Shown here: one piece after another, positions 10,387-19,063 of the stretch | Numbering within the stretch: position 1 is the first letter of the stretch | Layout: the number at the start of each line of letters is the position of its first letter | Origin: Acanthamoeba lenticulata | Lineage: Eukaryota; Discosea; Longamoebia; Acanthamoebidae | Length of the DNA stretch: 26,188 nucleotides | Assembly: GCA_002179805.1 (NCBI GenBank) | Contig: NAVB01000281.1 | Span: forward strand, 1 to 26,188 | Direction of reading: 5' to 3' | The notes under the pieces: model-generated | Seen by the model: the letters and a program-made list of their open reading frames with translations, nothing else | Databases searched by the model: none | What the model was told of the DNA's origin: nothing | Made by a program: the position numbers and the translations under genes

Positions 10387-11370
10387 TTGTGTGCAGATGG
10401 AAAATGTGTAGCCGGAGGGTGGTGATGGATAGGAAGAGCCCAAGAAGAACAAGCCTGAAACGTGCAGCAAGGGTACGACAATCAAAGCAAAAGAGTTCGA
10501 ATTAGAAGGTGGTGCCCAAGGCAATGGTGGTCCCAGGCCATGGAAGAAAGCTCAGAATACCTTGGTAGCTTATATCAATCAGAAAACAAAAGTAAAGAAA
10601 GCCAGACCAGTTCAGACGAGCCTGCAAGAGAACGAAATTAGAAGGGTCAACCGTTTGAACCGAACAGGTTCAATTTAAGACTTGAAAGGGCGAAATCAAC
10701 ATACAATGGGCAGCGAAAACAGACGCCAGGCACCCAAAATCACTCACCAATGCAGCCTGGCGGTAAAAAAGACGAAAAAAACGCAACCCACAAACAAACT
10801 GTTCCGCGAAGTAGCAGAGAAAAAACAAAACTTGGACTTTAAATATCCGGGAGTTCCCTCCCTATTTCCGCAGAAGTGGTTTTCTTTTCTTTCCTCTTCT
10901 TCGGCTTTTCCCCGCAAAGAGAAAAGAAACACGTGGAAATGTTGAAGCTGGTATTTGCTGTTGTTGAGCCTCACATCTAAGTGTGCGTTCAAGTGTTCGC
11001 TCGCGAAGTGAGCTGTGAGGTTGATGGTTGGGGGTTTGCTAGTTGGGGTGGTGAAAGTGAAGCTGAGAATCCCGGTGGTAGCCCTACGATGATCAAGTTC
11101 TTCCTCTGGCCTTCTGTTTAACCGTGAGGAAAACAAGCGCGGAATCGGCGTTCTCGTCCATTGTCTGAGAGAGAGTTACAACACAACCCGACGATCAGCA
11201 CGACGCCCCGAAAGCGACGTCGAGTGGGATAAGAAGGGGAGCTTACCCGAAGAACAAGAGGGAGTAGCGCCAAGCCCGCACTGCCAAGCCCGCACTGGTG
11301 CGGGGCGGCCGCGCACGGACACGGCCGCAGGTGGGTCGGCGGTGCGCCACCGACGCTCTGCGCGCAAGCG
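10387..11370. other. Long intergenic region between poly-Q gene and SREBP-like gene
   Basis: These 984 bp lie downstream of the SREBP-like stop and upstream of the poly-Q gene ATG. No gene is convincing. The part 10540-10960 is comparatively AT-rich. On the minus strand a strong donor (TTG/gtgagt, G at 10747) and an acceptor (TTTCAG at 10455) could remove a 293-bp 5'-leader intron of the poly-Q gene; this is conjecture. The segment 11170-11370 is GC-rich again and probably contains the SREBP-like 3' untranslated region; no AATAAA was found there. Confidence 0.35.
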
Positions 11371-13364
11371 CTAGACGGTCGAGATGGCGTCCGCGAGGAG
11401 GTACTTCTGGAGTGCCTGCTGGCACCTGTCCTCCTCGACGCGCAGCTTCATCTCGCGCGCGGTGGCGAGGGCGCGCTCGCAGTAGTACCGAGCCTTGCCC
11501 GCGGCGGAGGGCCCCTGCTTGATGTAGCTGTAGGCGGCGTGGCACCGCAGCGCGCAGGGTTTGTTGACCGGATAGGCCTCGGCAAACATGTTGACATACA
11601 TGAGCGAGGCCGACGCCATCTCCTCCATCTCCTCGTTCGACACGAGGCCCTTGAGGCGCTCCTGATTTTCGAAAGAAATCAACATTAACATCAATTCATT
11701 CGATATAAAGAAGAAGAAAAGGACGTACGTTGTGCTTATTGACCAGTTCGTCGTAGAGGCCGAGGGAGACCTCGGCCAGGGCCTGGTACGAGAGGAACGA
11801 GTAGAACCGGGCGTGGTAGCGCACAGTCTCCTCCTCGCGGATCTCCTTGTGGAGGCCCGACGCGATGGCAAAGGCCGGCTCGATGCGTCCCGAGCGCAGG
11901 TGCACGTAGGCCTGCAGCGCGCGGAAGAGGATGCGGTCGGACCGGTTGAGCGACTTCCACGGGAAGCGGGCCAGCACGTTGAGCGCCTCCTGGGCCTCGT
12001 TGAGCTCGCCAGTGGCCATGAGCGACCGGACGAGGCCCAGCAGGGCCAGGCACAGGGTGACCAGGTCGTGGCCCTGGAGCGAGGCCTCGTAGACCCAGCG
12101 GTAGAGCTGGCGTCCATCGGCGGGCTTGCCCGCGAGGGTGCGGATGAGCGCCAGGTAGATGGCCGCGTGCCGCTTGAGCGTCGTGTTGGCCTCGTCGTTG
12201 CCGCCGCGGCAGCGGCGGCGCACCTGCTTGAGGTAGCGGGCGGCCTGCTTGAGCTGCCCGGCGCACATGGACGTGATGGCCTCGCCGTAGACGACCCACT
12301 CGAGGAGCTCCTCCTGGCCGGCGGCGGCCGCGCGGCGGGCGACCAGCCACGACCGATAGCGGACGTAGGGCGCAAAGAGGCCCTTGAGGTAGGGGTTCCC
12401 GTGGAGTCGCAGCATGATGCCCAGGTTGACCTCGGCCTGCAGGCTCAGGTTCTGCGTGGCCTGCGCCGTGTTGAACGCCGTAAGGGCCGCGTAAAGCCAC
12501 TCTGTGTCGAGCTTCTCGTGTGTTCTGAAAAAAAAAGAATAAAAATTAATAAGATTTGTTAAAGAAAAGAATAAAAATTAAGCTGTTCGCACCTGAGGAA
12601 GACGGAGAGGGCGCGAGCCTGCATGCAAGACATGGCAACGTCGTTGCGGGCGTGCATCATCACGATTTCGATGAAGCGGCCAATGAAGACGATGTGCAGG
12701 ACGTGGCGCACGAGCTCCCACGCAGTCATGACGCAACGGGCCACGCCGCCGCGAGGCAGCGGGCTGCCCAGGTGCTTGAGGCAGTCACGCGAGCAGCTCT
12801 CGGCCTGCCGCATGTTGCCGCGCTTGAGGTAGACATCGGTGGACTGCAGGTCGTGGCTGGCCTTCTGGAACTGGTGGCAGACGCGGCTCGTGCGCCACAG
12901 GATCATGACGATGTAGCTCGCCGTCACCAGCAACAACCACTTCAGCCAATAAACCAACCCCGGCAGGTACCTGTTGTTGTCATGAATTGAGATCATGCGT
13001 TTTCGGCGGAAGTTTAATCAAGGGATAAGATCGTACCCAATCATCTCCCGCCAAAAGTCGGCGGGCTCCGCGGTGGACAGAAGGACGCGACCACGCGCGG
13101 TAAAGGGCGCGGCAGCTGAGCCGCCGCGCCCGTGAGCATCGCCGTGGAAGGACAGGACCTCCCACGGCGCGCTCGAGGCTACAAATATCATAAAGAAGAC
13201 AGCCTGCATGCACACACACACACACACACGTCCTCCTGGTAAGCCAACGCTGTCGGCAACATCGACGCACAGAGGGGGCGTACAAAGAGCAACCTAGAAT
13301 GATGCTGGGACAGGAAGCCGCTTCGCTCGCCCTCGCCGCCAAGCACCGCCGGGGCCTGTTGTTG

Positions 13365-13395
<31 letters not shown>

Positions 13396-15958
13396 TGAGA
13401 CGACTGCTGCTGCTGCTGTTGCTGCTGCTGGTGAAGCGGTTGAGCGCTGCTGCCGAGATTGGCCACCGTGAAGCGCCGGTGGATCAGGCCGGGTGTGGTC
13501 TGTGGCTGTGACACGTCACAACCAAAGGAGGGTGTAAGATGGAGCGCCGCCAAGAGAAGCACTCGCGCGCGTGCGGACGAGATGTGGCGCACCTGCTGAA
13601 GGCCTTGGTCGACGTGGCCAAAGGCCTCCTGGGCCGAGTAGAAGGGGAGGCCCTGGAAGTCGGCAAAGCCAGCCGTAGGGGCGCCAAGCGTCATCGGGAA
13701 GGTGTCGGTCTTGGGCTGCTGCTGCGCCCCTGCCGCCGCCGAGAGCTGCGACTGGACGACCGGGAAGGCCGGGGCGAGGGCGGCCAGGCCACTGCGCAAT
13801 CCACCGCTTGTGAGTTTCCCGCTTTTGACCCCAAAAACCAAAGGGGAACACGCACGTGTGCTGCGACACGGACTGCTGCATGGCGGCCAGCGACTGCTGG
13901 GGCTGCATCTGGGCTTGAGTCTGCACCTGGACTTGGACCTGCTGCGGCTGTTGCTGTTGTTGCTGCTGGAGCTGCTGCATTCGTAGCTCATTCAATCTTT
14001 GCTGCTCAAACCAGAGCAGAGATGGGCGGGAAACCAGGTCAGAGCCGCTCGAGCGACGACACAAAAAGGGGGTGGCGGTAGGCCGTACATCGAGTTGCTG
14101 GTGCACGACCTGTGGGGCCGGCGCATAGTAGGGCGCGACCGAGGGGAGGCCCGACATGACGGTGGTCGGGCCGGTAGTGTACAGAGGCTGCGGCATGTGC
14201 GACGCCGCCGCCAGGCCCAGGGCGCCGAAGCCCGGCTGTGCCGCGGCCTGTTGTTGTTGCTGCTGCTGCTGTTGGCTTAGGTCAAAGGGCAATGGGAGAC
14301 GCTTGAGCTGCTCCTTGAGGCTCTGGTTCTCGGCGGTGAGCTCCTTGTTTTCGCTCATCAGGCGCAGCGTGAGCTCGCGTAGGCGCGACAGGAAGACGGT
14401 GGACTCCTTCAGCACGGCGACTTTGGTCTTCTTGGATTGGCCCGCGGGCGGCTCAGCCTCGGGCGACTCGGTCTGTGCGTCAAGCGCCGTCAACATCAAC
14501 ATCGACATCTTCGACAGACATGACGGGGGACGAAAGTGACGGCAGGGCTCGCGCGTACGTTATGTCCGGGCAGGTAGGCCTTGAGGGTGTCGATGGCCTC
14601 GTTCATGTGATTTCGTCGCCTCTGCTCCGAGAGGATGTGCTTCTTCTTGCGCGCCTCCTTGGTCTTGCTCTCCCGCTTTCTGCGGTACATCACAACCGTC
14701 ACCGGACGGGTTTTACCGATAAGTCCGAACGTCCAATCAAAATTTGGCTTACGAGCCGTCGTGTGCGCCAATCAAAACTGAGGTCGCGGTGTCGCAACAT
14801 GAGACGGTGTTGGTGTTACGTTACCGTTTGGCCGGGCGGAATCGTAGATCGGAGCTCCATTCCATCATCGCATACAGCTCCTCGAGTTGCTCTGCGTGCG
14901 CATGTGCGTGTGCGGCACGTGCCGTAAGTCAATAGAACTCATCAAAACAGATATCCAGTGATATCTTGCGTGTTGGGGGGTTCCTTCATACCCTGCGACG
15001 GCTCAACTTCGTCCTGGAAGGACGACCGCGGGGAGGAGACTGACGAAGACAAGGCCGATGCCGTTCCGTCGAGGGTGGCGGATGTGGTTGAGTTGTCCAG
15101 CGAGCTGCGCAGGCTGCGCCCAGCCTGCGTGTTGTCCATCGAAGTGCGGTAGGCGTGTGTGGAATCCATTGTTGGCACCGGCGCGAACGGGGACGAACCG
15201 AGCGGTAGGTTGATGCCGGCCTCCTCCATCGAGCGCTTGCGGGCGCCCGGGAAAGGCGAGCCGTTGTGCTGCTGCTGTTGTTGTTGTTGCGTAGGTGCCA
15301 AGGAGAGCTGGTAGGGCGCCGGGAGGTGTGGCGAGGACTCGCTCGACTCGGCCTCTTGCATGGTGTTTGGGCTCAGGGGCGACGAGGCCGGTGTGCAGTA
15401 CTCGGTCGAAGGGGAAGATGAGGTGCCCTTGACTGGCAAAGGACTGGTGAGGGTGGTGATGGGCGGGAGATCAAAGATCGCCGGGAGTTCGCCGCTCTCC
15501 TCTCCGGGCTCTTCTTCGGTCTTGAAAAGCTTGTGGAGTTGAGCGCTGTTCTCAAAGCCCGAAACGGTCTCTTGAACGGCTTGGTTAATGCTGTTGATAG
15601 TGGAGATGTGGGCGCCAGTCGTGAGGGGAGCGACCGTGGAGGTGACCAACGTTGCGTGTGTAGCGGCGTGCGCGATGGCGGCCTGCTGTGCAAGCGTATC
15701 GTCAACGGCCGGGACTTCGACGGTTTGGGTGAGGAGCTGCGAGAGTGTTGGCGTTGCTGAGCCGACCGGCGAAGATGAGGCGGAGAAAGAGAGGTTGTTG
15801 CTGTTGTTCAAGATAAGAGTAGAGGAAGTGTTGGTGGCTGCAGTGGTGCTACCGGCAAAGACAGTTGAAGTTGTGGGTGTGTGAAGTGAGCTGGCCTCTG
15901 CCGTGGGGGCCACCTTGGAGAAGAGATAGTCTAGATCGTTCTGTTGTAGAACGTCCAT
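11371..15958 (-). CDS. SREBP: SREBP-type membrane-bound bHLH-Zip transcription factor
   Basis: Eleven exons: 14992-15958, 14825-14891, 14559-14679, 14089-14472, 13856-14001, 13593-13791, 13284-13499, 13037-13203, 12593-12970, 11729-12524, 11371-11661. The product is 1243 aa (human SREBPs ~1145). Layout: acidic start MDVLQQNDLDYLFSKV; basic region and helix 1 at ~355-385 (HILSEQRRRNHMNEAI); helix 2 and leucine zipper to ~444; Gln-rich linker; TM1 SRLLFAVFFMIFVASSAPW at ~696-714; ~40-residue loop containing RVLL (739-742); TM2 ~758-781; regulatory helical domain to the end, with YLKRGNMRQAES, LGSPLPRGG, WELVRHVL and DRCQQAL matching conserved SREBP positions. SREBPs sit in the ER, are escorted by SCAP and are cut by S1P and S2P to free the factor. 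Family assignment rests on hand alignment from memory. Unusual: Arg366 replaces the SREBP tyrosine. Confidence 0.82.
13211..13229. repeat. (CA)n microsatellite in the intron splitting TM1
   Basis: A dinucleotide run lies in the 80-bp SREBP-like intron 7 (13204-13283) close to its acceptor; read on the minus strand it is a GT run just upstream of CATGCAG. Length change here could affect splicing of the exon that completes TM1. Confidence 0.9.
13355..13435 (-). repeat. CAG/CAA repeats, longest poly-Q of the SREBP-like protein
   Basis: Two runs (Q9 and Q14, split by SS) precede TM1 by about 30 residues. Further Gln runs lie at ~15271-15290, ~14254-14275 and ~13950-13980, so all four Gln clusters fall in the cytosolic linker or activation region and none in the bHLH or regulatory domain. 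Confidence 0.85.
14914..14923. promoter_or_regulatory. Palindromic E-box GGCACGTGCC in SREBP-like intron 1
   Basis: The 10-bp perfect palindrome centres on CACGTG, the class-B bHLH site, inside the first intron (14892-14991). Since the protein's basic region has the H/E/R pattern expected to read CACGTG, an autoregulatory site is conceivable. CACGTG occurs several other times in the window, so chance is a serious alternative. Confidence 0.3.
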
Positions 15959-16803
15959 CAGTGCAGGGTCGTCGCCGCTGTTGGGAGCGTGAACGACAAG
16001 GCGAGTTCTTTGTTGGCCTCCGTTCTCTGATATGGTGCTGTCGCCGTGGTCGAAGCAGCTGCGTCAGCTCTCTCGGAGTGGCAAGTGTGTGTTTTCGAAG
16101 AGCTCGATCAGGTGTGCGAAGGACGAGGGAGTGCGTGTCCTCTCTCTCTCTCTCGCCTACTGTGCACGGGACCGTGTCGAGTGTGTATATTACTACGTAG
16201 TACGAGGGCTCGAGCACTCGCTACTTCGAAGAAACTTAGGCCGCAATACTGGCGGGAACGGGGCGGTGGGGTGGCGCGGCGGGGGTGAGGGTCCGGCGCG
16301 TAGAGGAGTCGTCCGTACGGTAAGGCAGCAAGTCGTAAAATAAAAGGAGTGAAGACAACGACAGGATTTTGCCGCCGCCATCGTGTCGACATCCTGTCAA
16401 GCTGCGCGAATGCTGCTGCCGTTCCGGAAGATTAGCTCGCAAATTCACAACCGGGCAATTGTTAAAGGAGTTTTGGGCACGGAGCCGTAAACGATTGGCG
16501 GCCATCTAAAAATTGCCGCCTTACCGCGCCCGCGGTTAGTGTGGGGGTCGTGACCTGGTTGTCCCCATCCTGGTCGCTGTGTCGTAAACCCAGCCACGCG
16601 GCACCCAACGAGCAGAGGCTTAATGGGCCACCGGGACAGTGGTTCCTTGGTGGCAATAGCTGATTCCTTGAAAATGAGCCTATGTCAAAGAAGATCACCG
16701 CCACGGGCAGGAACATTGCGGGCGTCGCACACGAGGCACACCCGCCAGGCCAGCCCCTTTGACGCGCGAGCTGGCGTGCGGCGCCACACACAGCTCGTGT
16801 TTG
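15959..16803. promoter_or_regulatory. Intergenic region, SREBP-like promoter / RGG gene 3' end
   Basis: This 845-bp gap lies between two minus-strand genes. It holds a (CT)n run at about 16139-16155 and mixed GC-rich sequence but no supported gene. The half next to 15958 should hold the promoter and leader of the SREBP-like gene. I checked it for tRNA-like boxes and sterol-response-like repeats and saw none that I would defend. Confidence 0.4.
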
Positions 16804-19018
16804 TCACTGCTCGAGGGCCTCCTCCTCGCGCTGAGGCTCGTCCGTCGCGGTCGTGTCATCCGCATGATCGTCGCTGAGGTCATCGTCGAGCACGATCTCC
16901 TCGGTGTTTAAACACGCCCCCACGGTCGGAGGCAGATGAACAAGTGGTGAGCTCCCCTTGGTTGCGAGTTGCCCAACCGCGTGGGCCAGCGTGAGCGTCG
17001 CTGGCGTGCTCAAGTTGTTCAAGCCTGGCTCCTGATCTCCTACGGCACCGGCTACGAACACTGGCAGCACAGAGGCAGCCTCGAAGCCTTCGCCGCGAGG
17101 GACGTGCTGTGATTTCTGCTCTCCTCGCTGAAGAAGGTGTCGCCACGGATCTTCCAAGAACGAGGGCTTGAAGAACGGCCGCCTGCCGACCCAACGCGCC
17201 AAGTGATGATGATAAGTGGTGGTCCCTGCCATGACCGATTGCCCCAGTTGCGCGTACCCGCCGGATTGGCCTTGCGCTTCACTGTCGTCTCTTGATCTCT
17301 TGTAACCGCCACCGCCTCCTCGTCCGCCGCCGCGCCCTCGTCCGCCACCGCCTCGACCGCCTCTGCCGCCGCCATACCCACCGCCATAGCCACTGCCGCC
17401 TCGACCACGGCCACCGCCACCCCGTCGGCCTCTGCCCCAGTCATCTTGATGAAACGGGAGCGGGGGCGCCCCGACATTGCTCGCGTGCTGCCCGGCACCA
17501 CCTGGACCATCGATGACCGAACAGGCCTAGTCAGAATGCGCACTCCGAAGTTGTGCCGCACAACAAACGACAACACATGCTTTACAAGAAGCGCAGTCTC
17601 CACGTAACGCGCGTTCAAATAACGACAATTTTAGGCCGTACCCTGTGGGGGCTGGGCGGCAAGCGGCACAAAAATAGGGACACCAGCCTGGCGCGGGGGT
17701 GGGGATTGGAAGAAGGCCCCACCAGCGGGCAGCCCCATAGGAGCAGTAGGGGCGGAAGTTGTGGCAGAAGGGGCTGAATGCACAGGAGGAGGCAAATTCA
17801 GCTTCATCGAGATGGATCTCTTGAGATTGACAATTTCTCTGCTTAAAAAATTAATGCAACAAAGAAAAACAAAAGCTTTGCACAAAGAAATACACGAAGA
17901 AAATATTTTTGGCCCGCGGCCTGTTTGTTCGGGTGTGGGAGCTCACGTGTTATCCCCGACCTCGCCGGCCGGCTGCGGATCCACCCCTTGTGGCTAAGTG
18001 ATACTGTGCACGCAGCACCGGGGTGTGAGGAATTCACAACCGGTGAGTTACCCGCGCTCTAGCTATGGTGTACCTGGGTGCCGATCAACTTGCGTGTGTG
18101 GCTCTCTGCGGCTCTCCGGGCTTCCTCCGGCTTGACGCCTGTTGAGGGAAGTTTTTGTGCGAGTTGTGAGTTCATCAGTTCAGTCACTCTCGTCGACTAT
18201 GTACAGAGCGCCCGTACCTCGGCCAACACGTGAGTCAATGAAGGTGGGCGTTGGCAACTTGGCGAGGACAGCCGGATCGCGCGCCAGCGCCTTCTTCTGC
18301 GCCTTGGACGCTTTGCCGCCCGCAGCTACATGGGAGAGAGACAGTAAGATCATGAGCCTTGCGCGCGGGCACAACCAAGCACGCATCGCTAGGCGTGTAC
18401 CGAGCTTCTGCTTGACCGATTCCAGTACCGCGCTCTGGTGATGCTGTGCAGCTTCCTTGCCTTTCTCCTCCTCGTCTTCCTTCACCACCCAGTGAGTGCG
18501 GCCAAAGAGCTTGGTCTTTTGCACGCGCGGCTTCTTCGGTGCAGACTCCTTGGCGAGGTCACCAGCACTTGTTGTCGTGGTGGTTGTGGTTTCGGAGACG
18601 ACAGGCTGCGTTTGTTCCAGCAGTGCCGGCACTACCACACCAAGAGTTAGTGCGTGTGGACGGTGAATGATATGTTGACCAGAGGCGAGGACTTGCCTGG
18701 GCGAGGCTCGGCCTGGGAAGCTGCGTAAGACTCTGTCGTTTGTGGATGCGCTAGCTTTCGTTTTCGCTGGTAGGGCTGTACGGCAAGAGGAAGAGCACTC
18801 TCCTCTTGAGGTGGTGGGGCAAATGACGTCACTGTGGGTGCCTCCCCCTGCGCAGGCAGCTGGATCGGTGGGGCCGCGGGCCAGTAGGGGCTGGGGAAGA
18901 GGAGCGGCATGGGCGGGCCGTAGTATGGGTATATTGGCGGCATTGGAGTCCCATTAGACTGAGGTGCATTGCTTGCAAGAGATTGTGCCGTGCGTGGTGG
19001 TCTGCGTGTGTTGTCCAT
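16804..19018 (-). CDS. RGG-rich protein, putative RNA binder, family not recognised
   Basis: Eight exons: 18697-19018, 18401-18631, 18218-18325, 18074-18138, 17947-17993, 17642-17838, 17258-17501, 16804-17182; 530 aa, all phases closing. Order: Pro/Tyr-rich start (PIYPYYGPPMP), a basic motif KTKLFGRTHWVVKEDEEE, a Lys-rich helix, the string LAKLPTPTFIDSRVGRG followed by KPEEARRAAESHTRKLIG, Pro/Ala-rich linker, an RGG/GY box of ~45 residues (~346-392), then RPFFKPSFLEDPWRHLL and an acidic tail. RGG boxes typically bind RNA and are arginine-methylated, so a nuclear or RNP role is likely but inferred. The first intron is GC-AG (CAG/gcaagt with branch CTAAC). Exon 5 is only 47 bp, and its phase is needed to join its neighbours. 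Short linear motifs around the box may identify orthologs. Confidence 0.78.
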
Positions 19019-19063
19019 CTTTTCTTTTAGATTTTCTTCGCGTAGAACAGATTAAAACTTGCA
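19019..19063. promoter_or_regulatory. 45-bp bidirectional promoter/leader gap
   Basis: Only 45 bp, AT-rich relative to the flanks, separate the ATG of the RGG gene (minus) from that of the deaminase gene (plus). Both leaders and the core promoter must lie here or overlap the opposing coding sequence. No TATA box is evident. Confidence 0.6.

Noticed and set aside
10744..11136. Possible gene in the long gap upstream of the poly-Q gene
   Set aside because: No ATG at the frame start, low-complexity AT-rich sequence, and no domain or supporting splice pattern.
11732..12562. Plus-strand open frame of 276 codons opposite the SREBP-like gene
   Set aside because: It mirrors the large exon 11729-12524; the minus-strand frame has phase-matched splice sites and recognisable conserved blocks.
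11371..13203. Stand-alone TPR or cyclase-linked helical protein
   Set aside because: No convincing start codon or promoter lies between the two halves, and the loop, TM2 and following blocks align to SREBP. It remains the main alternative for the C-terminal part.
13188..13991. Stop at 13188 as the end of a separate poly-Q bHLH gene
   Set aside because: Reading into the GT repeat gives CVCVC-like nonsense, whereas the donor after SRLLF restores a perfect membrane helix and the SREBP order.
16441..16620. Possible tRNA or small RNA in the SREBP-like upstream gap
   Set aside because: No A-box/B-box pair or cloverleaf could be drawn; the GC-rich stretches do not fold convincingly by eye.
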